DNA of 64,000 nucleotides from the NCBI GenBank assembly GCA_036873755.1, contig JAVTVY010020393.1:1-64000 (forward strand), read 5' to 3'. The stretch comes from Hanleya hanleyi (lineage: Eukaryota > Mollusca > Polyplacophora > Lepidopleurida > Hanleyidae). Position numbers and translations under genes: made by a program. Within the stretch, counting starts at the first letter, position 1; each line of letters begins with the position of its first letter. Below the pieces are notes generated by a model. The model did no database searches. It worked only from the letters and a program-made list of their open reading frames with translations, and was not told the DNA's origin. Of this stretch, positions 49,883 to 59,617 are shown one piece after another.

Positions 49883-50554
49883 AAATGTCTAATACATAGA
49901 TCTTGCTGGCTACGATCGTATTTTGCTATCAGCATGCAATAGCGTTTGGTACGAGCGTCATATTACTATTAGATAATAACACATCATGGTGATGAGGAAA
50001 ATGCAGTCGTACTGACAAAGAATCACAGGACCCCACAGGCCGGTTGCATTGAACCGTGAACCTCGGGGCTATAGATCACCGACAGAATTTCACCATACAT
50101 ATATAACGATTATAGGGAATAGCAGGTCAGGGTGGTGTGAAAAATGCCAGAGTACTGACAAAATATCTTGACTAGGTGCATTTATGACTGAAATAGTGTT
50201 GAAAGCGAGGTTAAATTACATTCACTCACTCACTCACTCACTCACTCAAATGTCTAATCCATAGATCTTGCTGGCTACGATCGTATTTTGCTATCAGCAT
50301 GCAATAGCGGTTGGTACGAGCGTCATATTACTATTAGATAATAACACATCATGGTGATGAGGAAAATGCAGTCGTACTGACAAAGAATCACAGGACCCCA
50401 CAGGCCGGTTGCATTGAACCGTGAACCGTGAACCTCGGGGCTATAGATCACCGGCAGAATGTCACCATACATATATAACAATTATAGGGAATAGCAGGTC
50501 AGGGTGGTGTGAAAAATGCCAGAGTACTGACAAAATATCTTGACTAGGTGCATT
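49822..50554. repeat. 361-bp tandem duplication containing the SINE tail and a retroelement tip
   Basis: Unit one is 49822-50182 and unit two 50183-50554; both begin TATGACTGAAATAGTG and end TTGACTAGGTGCATT. Differences are few: the CACT tail is longer and GAACCGTGAACC is expanded in unit two, and there are several point changes. Inside each unit, CTACGATCGTATTTTGCTAT is identical to the end of the reverse-transcriptase fragment at 52267, and GTACTGACAAA phrases resemble the 34825 family. A composite of older insertions was duplicated as a block. The 5' boundary coincides with the SINE-like 3' region. Confidence 0.92.
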
Positions 50555-51042
50555 CCTTCCAACGACATTATATTGATGAAGGCTGATTCCTCTGATGCTC
50601 TCTGTCTTAACAATGTTAACCACGCTTTTATTGTGATGGTTCATGTGAAACCTTATTGACTGGAATTCTCAAAGGATAGCGTCTTAGATCAGATCATCAG
50701 CGCATGCGCGATATTATTTGAGACGGCCATCTGTGCTGAAGGAAAATAGGAGACAACGCCAACGTAGATATTGGAAAAGAAATTCCGAAAACGACTTGAG
50801 AGAAAGTGGACTTCCTCTGAGTTAGTAGTGCAGCGTAATATGCCTCCAGTTTCTCTACGCCCTTTTGATAGCGCGGTCGTACATTGCGATCACGATCTGT
50901 CCATCCGTTAGCTTTTGCTTGTCCGTGCGATATCTCCAGTTCCATGTTTTGGATTGGTACCAAACTTTGCATATACTTTACCCACGATGCCTCTGGCTGA
51001 TTTACGGCACCGAGTCTTTATTTGGTACATCATTCATGAATA

Positions 51043-51361
51043 TACTCTCTAAAAAAACTTGAGTGAACTGTTCCACTCAAGTATGAGTGAAATGTACCTG
51101 TTCACTCAAACTTGAGTTACTTTTCACTCAACTTGAGTTACTTTTCACTCAACTTCAGTTAAATCCACTGAAGTTCACTCAACTTGAGTGGAATGAATTT
51201 CCAATCTTATGCTTGAGTGAATGTCACTCAAATTGAGTGCATTTAACTCAAGTTGAGTGGAAAGTAACACAAGTTGAGTGAAAATCTCACTCAAGTATTG
51301 AGTGGGATGTAATTTCCACTCTTACTTGAGTGAAATTTCACTCAACTTTTTTTAGAGAGTA
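51043..51361. mobile_element. 315-bp palindromic element with TA flanks, built of TTGAGTGAA motifs
   Basis: The ends are CTCTCTAAAAAAACTTGAGT (from 51045) and its near reverse complement finishing TTTTTTTAGAGAG at 51359. Each end is flanked by TA (51043-51044, 51360-51361), as expected for a TA target duplication of the Tc1/mariner type. The interior consists of some fifteen TTGAGTGAA or TTCACTCAA motifs in alternating orientation, so many internal hairpins are possible. No transposase is encoded; if mobile, it depended on another element. Confidence 0.75.
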
Positions 51362-51719
51362 CGTCACGCCTCTCGAACCTCGTGATCATCAACATGACCA
51401 ATCAAAGGTCACTATCTTACTACGCTACGATGCAATTACGGGATAACACACTGGCGCACAGAGCGCTTGCATGTTCCTGCCAAATAAAAAATTTAAATTT
51501 TATTCACGTGCGACAGACAGCTTTAACGGAAAATGACCACCGCAAAATAAAAGAGACCTAGAGACGCAAGTCTCATTATATGAAACGGCTACACCCGGAG
51601 AGTATAGGCAGGGAAAAGCCTCACGCTCGCGACGATAATGTGGCGGAAAAGCCTATTCATTTTTACCCCTCGTCCAAGTTGTTCGAAGGATATTGTCTCT
51701 GCTTGGTCCGTCCGTCTGT

Positions 51720-51957
51720 CTGTTATTACCATATAGCTTGAAGGACTATAGCCAGGCTTTCTAAATCAATATAACATACGCAACTGGCGATGGGTCAGAA
51801 AGCTAGTGAGGATGACTAAGTAGGTCAAATGTGAGTATTGGTGAAAACTTAAGGATTTCGTCTAGGCTCTCCAACTTCATACTAAATATGTAACAGGTGA
51901 CGGACTAGAATACAAGCGTCTAGTCCGTCATTCAATATTCAGCCGTTGTCCATTAAA
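51720..51957. repeat. Dispersed AAGGTCA-type repeat with a GATCTGACGC-family tail
   Basis: AATATAACATACGCAACTGG, GGGTCAGAAAGCTAGTGAGG and AAGTAGGTCAAATGTGAG match in order 52765-52835 (ATACAACATATGCAACTGG and onward). A second partial unit, TATGTAACAGGTGACGGA, follows near 51885. At 51931-51957 TTCAATATTCAGCCGTTGTC is the reverse complement of the family at 34468. Confidence 0.5.
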
Positions 51958-52159
51958 GAATTTTCGCGTCCATAATCCAAAGACCTAATTCATATAATAG
52001 CGTTAGCACCAAGTTAGAAGAATAAATCGTAGTATACATAAAACTAGGCTAATTTCCTGCAAGAGAGAAGCGGTCAACAGTTTTCAGTGATGCCAGCAAG
52101 ACATCATGATGTTCCAAAAATATCAAATCCCTATCTTAATCCATATGATATAAATTATA

Positions 52160-52252
52160 GTCGTCATCTAGAGTATGATGTATCTCAGTCACGCTTTGAT
52201 TGTAATTGTTCATATTGACACTATGAGATTCATACGGACCCTAGCCCCGGGT
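52160..52252 (-). repeat. Partial reverse-strand copy of the 54497-54686 element
   Basis: GATGTATCTCAGTCACGCTT, TGATTGTAATTGTTCATATT and GGACCCTAGC parallel 34935-35008. Only the distal half of the family is present. It directly precedes the reverse-transcriptase fragment. Confidence 0.6.
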
Positions 52253-52261
52253 TAAGCGGAA

Positions 52262-52651
52262 TTAAACGCTACGATCGTATTTTGCTATCAGAATGCGATA
52301 TGTATCGCCAAATTGGAGGAACTTTCTGTGCAGGCGATTGATGATACAGCCCTGTTTTACAAGTTTCTGCAATAATGTTTTGTGACGTTGATTAAAATCG
52401 TCACATTTAACACAGGATCTAGCAAATGCTACTAGGCGAGATATGTATACGGCATATGCAAGTCCCTCTGGTATATTACTGTCCAGATAGGGATAGTTTA
52501 CGATGTGGAAATTGTAATCATCTCTTTTGTCGTAAAGTCTTCGAGTGAGAAGGCCCGCTTCATTTTTATAGAAATATCGATCATCTGTAGTTTCCTTCAA
52601 ATCCAGTGACGGTGGATATATATCCTTCACTGCGTCTTTTACATAGCGATT
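52262..52651 (-). pseudogene. Decayed retroelement reverse-transcriptase fragment (C-terminal part)
   Basis: This is the only stretch whose translation I recognise. The open segment of about 129 codons contains IYPPSLDLKETTDD, then LYDKRDDYNFHIVNYPY, then LDSNIPEGLAYAVYISRLV and a basic helical-looking tail ending LIAKYDRSV before TAA. LYDKRDD.NF followed by SNIP and AYxVYISxL is a signature I associate with the region following the reverse-transcriptase catalytic core in retroelement polyproteins common in invertebrate genomes. The catalytic part (YxDD region) is absent; a stop codon lies just upstream and the sequence beyond is another repeat. The residues expected between KETTDD and LYDKRDD look shortened, suggesting an internal deletion. 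The frame opens on GTG. It is a dead, 5'-truncated copy. The exact clade is not determined. Confidence 0.65.
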
Positions 52652-52654
52652 TTA

Positions 52655-52860
52655 GAAGCCTTCCTAATTTGACGGACCTTGACCTATTTCACTAAGGTCA
52701 GATTCTAGTTATTGCAGTATCCCGAGGGATCATGGATCGGCTCTTCAAGTGAATACAACATATGCAACTGGTGTTAATTAGAAACCTATTCAAGTTGACC
52801 TACCTTGAAGCATTTCATCAAGGTCAAGTTTACAATATGTTTTAAAGGGTTATACAAGTA
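52655..52860. repeat. Dispersed repeat with GACCTTGACC...AAGGTCA
   Basis: GACGGACCTTGACCTATTTC then ACTAAGGTCAGATTCTAG, and again TTGACCTACCTTGAAGCATT then TCATCAAGGTCAAGTTTACA about 120 bp later, form two diverged tandem units. The segment between, ATACAACATATGCAACTGGT, is shared with 51765-51790. Confidence 0.5.
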
Positions 52861-54335
52861 GTTAAGCATGCACAGGCGTGTATTGAAGCTTTTATTAGTT
52901 ATTGTCGGTTTTTATTTTTTTTTCATGTCATGTTTTCATGTTTTAGCCTACTGTTCACCGTAATTACTGAAGTTTTGTTACCAGTAACTACTTGTGTTTG
53001 TCTTTTCAAATTGAATAGGAATTTTGATGACGTCAAATAAACACCGAGGAAAAAAAAACATTTTACGGGACAGAAACATCTGCGTGCGAACCCAGCAAAT
53101 CAAACATCAACAGAGATTTGCCTGGGCATATATCCTGTATATGAGTAGAGTGGTTGATAATCTCCTTTCCCCGGACTTGTTTGAATTTAGATGTCGATGG
53201 CCGAAAAGGCTGGGGTCGTTTACACTGCCGACATCTCCTAAGACAAGATCAAAGATATTTTCTTTCAGTGCTTCTGTGTGGCTGCATCTTCGCACTTTTA
53301 TTAGACATCAGAATGGTCCGACTATATATATCTGACGATATTTAACCAGACGCGTGTGAATGTATAGATTTTATCTCTCGTCAATAGAAAAGAACATTTA
53401 TGAATGGTTAAACCCATCTATCGGGGCGTCATCTATCCGTCGTAAGACCGTCTGCTTGAGGTGATTTTTACTGCATGATCTCAGTGTCTTCGCGCATGCG
53501 CCAGGATAGATTTTCAATGCTCTTAGCATTCTATTTTAACGATTGGTCGACCTCAGATTTGGCCTGAGTTAATTATGTTTTCTTTTCATTTCAGTCGACG
53601 TATTTGTTTTCATATCCCTATGGTAGGAAAGGAAATTATGGCGAACCATTGGTCACCGAGTCAGTCAAAGCGCTCGCCCCCTTGTTTAGGGTTATGGTGC
53701 CCCCTAACCTCGCGAATGAACCCAGTTGATTATTTTAGACTTCAATTAATTACTACTAGTGATGTCAATCTAAACCATGTGATGGTCCTCGTGCATGAGA
53801 TATATAAGTGTAGTTATACGTTGTGGATGACGGGACGGTCTCTCTAATTATAGCTAATACGTTTTCCGCTCGGGATCATTAAAATCATTATGGATATTAT
53901 TTTTGTCTGCTCAGTGCCATATGTTGACAGTGCCCGTGTGGTTGGATTCCAGCGTACGCATTCATCTAAACGTAGCTCTGTAAACCACTTCTCTACAAGG
54001 TTTAATTTCCGCTCAGCTTGTTTCTCTGTCTGACCAAAAGACGTTATAAAAACAACACTGAGGAATATATGTGCAACAAGAAAAAAATCAAAGTGAGTTA
54101 TTACATCATGTCTTTTCCCCCATCTCAAGTCTTTTCGTATTCTTATGATGATTTCAATAGAAGCGAACCGTCTTGGATTGGCCGATGAAGGTAACTGCGC
54201 AGATGATTATGTTTTAAATTATTTTACCAGGAAAAGATCGTTATCAACGAAATTAAAACGTCCATGTACAGAATGAAGAAAGAGTGTATACTGGGGATTA
54301 TTTAGATCTCAGAAAGAGGCTCAGAAAACGCAGAT
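52861..54335. other. Non-coding region, nothing recognised
   Basis: Open frames of 60-103 codons occur on both strands but overlap each other and show no known domains. No repeat family from elsewhere in the window was identified here. Confidence 0.45.
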
Positions 54336-54339
54336 ATGG

Positions 54340-55212
54340 CTAATGTTTTAACGTTGTGTTTAATTGTTGCCTGTTTATGGCGAGATTCAGCTGGTGGAGG
54401 TTTCTTTCCCGTGGCTTACTGTGCAAATCATTGTGATTGGAGTTTTTACATCATTGCTCTGAAATATTTGTAACTAATACCGCTCATGCCGGTACTATAG
54501 GGGCCGTGCGGCCATGTCATTCAAGATGTCCACATGAACAACTACAATAAAAGCGTGGCTGGGAAACAGATCATCACAAGGATCACTTTTGGTTCTTGTG
54601 ATGTTTTAGAAATATACAGTCAGTATATTTGTCTGTGAGATCATATGACTTCTTGTCAGTACTCCGGCATCGTTTTTCATCACCTTTTAAATGTTGCGTT
54701 CAATTATTGCCTCTATATGGGGATAGCCTGCTGGTGGACGTTTCGTCCCCGAGACTTGCCTTAAGTACAAATCATTGTGATTGTAGTTTTGTGACTTGTG
54801 AAGATGGTGGAGAATGAAGCGCTTGGTCGACGTCAGTCGGGTCTCACGAGTATTTGTTCTGAATAAGAACTTGCATTCTATAAATACTTCCTCGTTTGTG
54901 CCGGGGTTTTTTTCCTTCTATTTGGTGGCTACATAGTTATCATTTTCCATCAGATGACTTGATAGGGCTATTACTTCATCGCTCTGAAATATTTGTATGT
55001 AATACGGTTCAAGCCGGTACTAGGGGCCGTGTGGTCAGGTCATTCAAGATGTACACATGAACAGTTACAATAAAATCGTGGATGGGATATAGATCATCAC
55101 AAAGATCACTTTTGGTTCTCATGTTTTTAGAAATATGCAGACAGTATATTTGTCTGTGGGGTCATATGACATATTGTCAGTAGGTCGGCATCGTTTTCCA
55201 CAAGCCATTTAA
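54340..55212 (+). repeat. Tandemly duplicated dispersed repeat (two copies plus an extra first half)
   Basis: The core at 54497-54686 (GGGGCCGTGCGGCC, CACATGAACAACTACAATAA, GATCATCACAAGGATCACTT, GTCAGTACTCCGGCATCGTT) recurs at 55018-55204. The preceding part (54345-54450, GCAAATCATTGTGATTGGAG) recurs at 54690-54795, and GCTCTGAAATATTTGTA with CCGGTACTA upstream of each core is shared. So first halves begin at about 54345 and 54690, and second halves at about 54440 and 54970. Other members are 34825-35010 (minus), 52160-52252 (minus), 59395-59525 (plus, diverged) and short pieces near 15136 and 49996. Class unknown. Confidence 0.75.
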
Positions 55213-55237
55213 TATAACGTTTAATTTAAGCTTTCGC

Positions 55238-55480
55238 CCTTTATGGCTCCCGGGAATTGACCTGGGATGTCGTTGTGCACACTCCTGGTCATGGTAAGAA
55301 TAGACCTCAGCCCCTCAGAGAGCTTGTCGTAAGAGGCGACTAACTGGGGCAGCCGCGAGGTTCCCGGGTGTGAAAAGGAATAGGACCCTACCCATGTGGT
55401 TTCCGGGTGTGAAAAGAAATAGGAACCAAAAGTCTGAAATAGTGTTGAAAGCCACGTTAAAACATACTCACTCACTCGCC
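55238..55480 (+). mobile_element. SINE-like element with GTAAGAGGCGACTAA core and CACT tail
   Basis: The order is a 5' part with CCCGGGAATTGACCTGGGAT, GCACACTCCTGGTCATGGTA, then the core CGTAAGAGGCGACTAACTGG, a tandemly repeated GGGTGTGAAAAG.AATAGGA segment, TGAAATAGTGTTGAAAGCCA, and the tail ACTCACTCACTC. The core phrase GTAAGAGGCGACTAA is one I associate with abundant tRNA-derived SINEs of gastropods, an association from memory that should be tested. The minus-strand open frame at 55221-55475 is a shadow of it. The 3' half is shared with 49760-49882. Confidence 0.65.
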
Positions 55481-55647
55481 CTGCGATTTAGATAATGAGA
55501 TTCTATGAGCTGAACGACGTAAGAAAATAGTACATGGTAAACCTATTTTCTATTCGGAAGGTCATGCAATATTTGACAATCAAAATATTTGGCCTTTGTC
55601 AAAATAATCCCAGCTCTTGGTGATAAAGAATTCTCAAATGGTCAATG

Positions 55648-56226
55648 GGTGTTCTCGAAACGAAGACCGAATACCCAAAAACGAAGACCCTTCCCCAAAA
55701 GAGCCCCTCAAGAGGGTCTTCAATCTTGGGTCTTCGTTTTGGTATTGGCCCTATCAAAACACATGGGAAAAACCAAAACGAAGACCGAAGATGGAAGATC
55801 CTGAAGCGGGGATTACAGTAGCAGCGTGTTTTACATATCCTGCTATGGTATAACCTGGGGCGAACTTTATTCTCCAGGTATACTTGATCGGTAACCGCTG
55901 TCAGCACTAAAATTTATTAATTTTAAAATTTAATAATTTTTTTTTTTTTTTTTTTTAATTTAAAAATTTAAAAGGGGGCTAAACTTCCCCGGGGGACAGT
56001 TGTAACTGCATCCCACACCCTCACGCCTTCCCCGGACATCACACAGCCCAGAAATCCCAGGGTCTTCAAGTGGTTCTTCAATCTTCGGTCTTCGTTTTGG
56101 TTTTTCCCCATGTGTTTTGATACGGCTAATACCAAAACGAAGACCGAAGATGGAAGACCCTCTTGAAGGCCTCTTTTGAAAAAGGTTCTTCGTTTTGTGG
56201 GTCTTCGGTCTTCGTTCGAGAACTAT
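55648..56226. mobile_element. Large inverted repeat built on AAAACGAAGACC motifs
   Basis: The outer left segment GTTCTCGAAACGAAGACCGA (about 55651) is matched on the opposite strand by GTTCTCGAACGAAGACCGAA (about 56205-56224). The inner segment ACCAAAACGAAGACCGAAGA (55773) recurs on the plus strand at 56132 and as its complement at 56073-56100, so each arm is itself a palindrome around CACATGGGAAAAACC. The spacer (about 55806-56040) holds a strongly AT-rich stretch with a run of about 18 T at 55938. Four overlapping open frames of 71-107 codons on both strands derive from these repeats. A composite foldback element, or one palindromic element duplicated in inverted orientation, is likely. Confidence 0.7.
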
Positions 56227-56283
56227 AGGGATTTGACTTGTTAAACAGAAATGTGCCATCTGAGAAACCAAGGCGATTTCCAA

Positions 56284-57249
56284 AATAATCTACTGTGCCA
56301 TAACGACTTCCGTGTATCTTCTGAAGAGCAAATGAGGTGTTGATGAGACGGACATTCGTCTTCGGATTGACGTGCTGCTAAGAGAAGACACGTGTATCCT
56401 AACGACTTGGTGATCTACTTACAAATTCCTCAACAACGACGATACCGCACAGTAGCACGTGTTCATGGTCCAGCCGGAGACTGCACACGATTACCACTTG
56501 ATACTCAGTATCCTGTCGTCAGTTTCGACATCCATTGTCCAGCCGTATTCCATTTAATATTGCAACATGGCCGAGTCAATAATCTTAAAGATCATGTGAA
56601 GGTATATGTGGATTTAATTTGTAAAAATTTACTGTACTGTACTCAACTATTGAACTGGATTTTGAGACAGAATTTAAGTATAGGAAATGAACGATGTACG
56701 TTCCATTGGAAGAGTACAGACATGTGCTGCAAATTGTACACTATACATATATGTCATGCGTATAGTTGGTGGTAAGGGATAAAAATGAATTTTAAATGTC
56801 GATTCAATTGCCGTCATCTACACAAGCTGACGATCAGATAATTCCTCATGCAGGGTAAGGGGCCACATGAGAAAGTGAGCATGCTCTATAAAACAAACCG
56901 ATAGTTTCATCGATATACCTACAGCGAACTCGATTGAAAACATCGCCTGATCCCGGTCCGGCTCGAATCTAATATATAATCGTTGGACCGATACATCTAG
57001 TGAAACAACATTGAGTGTGACATTAAAACTACCCCCACCCCTCTAAAATATCGGTTCATCTCTAAAGTGTTCGATCGGTTTGCTCTAGAAGCAATAATTA
57101 ACTGTAGATGTATCGCTTATGTTCTCAAGATTTTAGTCGATAAATCTATGGCTTATAGTTCTCGGTTGAACAGAGAATCATTTTGTTTATTTTGAACATG
57201 GTCATTGCAGGAAATACCGTCTACAGTCTGTGACATCGTTTTTAACAAT
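56284..57249. other. Non-coding region, nothing recognised
   Basis: One 127-codon plus-strand frame (56392-56775) has no recognisable domain or repeat. No RNA gene or transposon ends seen. Confidence 0.4.
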
Positions 57250-57664
57250 TTGATTGAAATTCCAGTACTCCCAAAGCGATTGAAAATATTTTCAATCTAT
57301 TAGACTGAAACACAATGAATGAATCTAGTTTGGATTCAATTGACAATCTAACAGATTGCAAAAAAAGCCACGATCTAATATTTTATTTTACAATTTTCAA
57401 TCTGATAGGTTGATTTTCAATCGGTAAGATTAGTAACTTTTTTCAATCTGACATTGGAATTCAATCTGAGATTGAAATTCAATCTGGGGTCGGAATTCAA
57501 TCTGATATCGGAATTCAATCCGATACTGATATTGAAATTCAATCCGATATTGGACTCAATCTGAGATTGGAATCAATCTAAAATTAGAATCAATCTGAGA
57601 TTGGAATTCAATCCGTTATTTGAATCAATCTGAGATTGGAGTTCAGTCTCCCATATTGAATTCT
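57250..57664. repeat. Array of near-palindromic CAATCTGAGATTG motifs
   Basis: From about 57425 to 57650 an approximately 18-bp motif, GGAATTCAATCTGAGATTG, recurs imperfectly about a dozen times in the same orientation. Its core CAATCT.AGATTG is its own reverse complement. The left part (57250-57425) contains the same words more dispersed and in both orientations (GATTGAAAATATTTTCAATC). Design resembles the elements at 10674 and 51045, with a different word. No coding capacity. Confidence 0.7.
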
Positions 57665-58940
57665 TAGCCAGTACCTTATTATACATGATGAGAAGGCGAA
57701 TGGACCGGCTTATACGTACATGTATATAGAGCTGTTCTGGTTGATACCTCAGCCCCTTTAACGTATACATGGTGAAAGGTGCAAAAGGTTTCATTGTTCT
57801 TTGTTACCACTAATTGTAATGCGATGAGACGGGTTAATGAGGCCTCTGACAGATCCTGATATCTACCTCAAAGAAATCAAGACGCCTCAGTGAATAGAAT
57901 TAGTTAAGCTGTCCATGGACTGAGTTCGATCGATCGATCTGAGGGCTTGTCAGTGTTGAGGAGAAGATTAGCAAATAGTCGTTATTACTACATAATAACA
58001 CGTCAGAGTTAATAGATATGTAGGCTGGGCGACTTCAGGACACGGTAAAACGTTTTTGCTGTGAGGGTGAAATTATCACGACAGGGAGGACAATTTTCTC
58101 AATTGCTGATAACTACAATTCTTATTCTTGGCAACTGGAAACTCAAACACACGATTGTCTATATGTCTGTGCGGCTGTTAGTGTGTGGCAACAAAAATCG
58201 TGAACAAGTGCAATTTTATTGATGCTATATAGCGGCTTTACAAATTCATCATTTGTTAGCGTGCTCAAAAGAATTATACTAAGGCCATTATTTCTGAAGC
58301 CGACTATTGATGCGTACGATCAAGCTGGGATGGTCCTACAATAGAATTGCTAGCGGTTTTCGGGATCTGTTTTATCCCCGGTTGGTTTAATGAATTGCTC
58401 AGTTTGATGAAAAAAACCGACGATTATAACGCCATATACATTAGTGGCAGTAAGCTTCTTAAAAGTGCAAGTGCTAATACATAAGGGAGATGCCACATTC
58501 GGGGCAATTATTTTATTAGTCTCTGAGACCGACACGGTCTACAGTTACCCACTATACAGTCGCACATCAGTCTCTTTTCATAATTGACAAACTTTATAGA
58601 CATTGAGTAAAATATAACACTCGATGATAATTTTTTTTATTTTCTGTGATTAATTCCTGTATTCATTAATTCTTTTCCCGCCAAATGACCCCCGTCACAT
58701 GCATGCTGCATGATATACAAACTATATATATTTATAATGGTGTTCATTCTGTTCAATGTTTTCTTGTTTCCGTTGCCTAATGTTACTTCGCTTGAGTTCG
58801 TGTCTTTTGTGTACTTGTCATTAGCCCTTGCTCATATTAGTGCAATAAAGCTAGATTTTCTATTTTTTTTTTGTAATGTGGGTCATATCTTATATCTATT
58901 ACCAACAATCTGAACAGGAGCATCGTGACCCAATCGGTGG
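57665..58940. other. Non-coding region, nothing recognised
   Basis: Includes a T-rich stretch at 58710-58913 whose plus-strand frame (67 codons) is strongly hydrophobic, as expected from T-rich composition. No supported gene or repeat. Confidence 0.4.
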
Positions 58941-59370
58941 GTAATATCATGATCACCGTCTTATGGTGTCGGGTCTTACAGACTCGTCTTCAGAATACAA
59001 AACTTGCACTCTGTTAATATTTAACTCAGTTTACTCTGACAGAGCTATTGCGTCATTTGCTCTTCGACATTCGTGTCGTGCAGTCACCCCAATCAGAGTA
59101 ATATCATGGTCATCGTCTCACGTTTTTGCGGATTTACCGCTTAGCGGAGTCGGGTCTTACAGACTGGTCTTCAGAATACAAACTTGCACTCTGTTAATAT
59201 TTAACTCAGTTCACGGTGACAGAGCTATTGCGACGTTTGCTCTTCGACATTCGTGTCGTGCAGTCACTCCAATCAGAGTAATATCATGGTCATCGTTTTA
59301 TGGGGTTTTTCGGATTTACTGCTTAGCGGCATCGGGTCTTACAGACACATTTGTGTCGTGTAGTCACTCC
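58941..59370. repeat. ~180-bp tandem repeat, two copies and a partial third
   Basis: GTAATATCATG begins units at 58941, 59098 and 59278. Shared blocks are TCGGGTCTTACAGACT, TTCAGAATACAAA, TTGCACTCTGTTAATATTTA, GACAGAGCTATTGCG and TTCGACATTCGTGTCGTGCA. The first unit lacks the GGATTTACCGCTTAGCGG block found in the others. The 141-codon frame at 58963-59388 shifts meaning between units and is not a convincing gene. A further related piece lies on the minus strand at 61823-61862. Confidence 0.85.
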
Positions 59371-59394
59371 AGTCAGGTGTCCTCATGAGTATCT

Positions 59395-59525
59395 ACAAAA
59401 AAAATGATTGGGATAAAGAACATCACAGGATTCACTATTGATCCTGGAGATGTCTGTGGTTAGAATGCATTCAGAATATTGACCTGTCTGGATTAGGCGA
59501 TAAGACCTTTATGATGTCTTACCGC
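59395..59525 (+). repeat. Diverged copy of the 54497-54686 element
   Basis: AAGAACATCACAGGATTCAC, then TGATCCTGGAGATGTCTGTG, then TTCAGAATATTGACCTGTCT and ATGATGTCTTACCGCGGCAT, follows the order of 54560-54680 with many substitutions. It abuts the ~180-bp tandem repeat. Confidence 0.5.
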
Positions 59526-59617
59526 GGCATCACCGAAAACTTTGATTCTACACGCCTGTTTGGAATATGATGCTGTAGTGTCATCAATCTCATTATGTCA
59601 GAGTTTGTACAGACACG

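Noticed and set aside
50030..50460. Possible tRNA-like segments around TTGAACCGTGAACC
   Set aside because: No cloverleaf can be formed and the phrase lies inside the tandem duplication.
55589..56283. Charged open frames on both strands near 55.6-56.3 kb
   Set aside because: They read through the GAAGACC inverted repeats; both strands are open because of the repeat.
58710..58913. Possible small membrane protein
   Set aside because: Hydrophobicity follows from T-rich composition; there is no conserved motif or supporting context.
58963..59388. 141-codon frame over the ~180-bp repeat
   Set aside because: The repeated DNA is read partly in different phases in successive units, so the protein is not conserved even where the DNA is.
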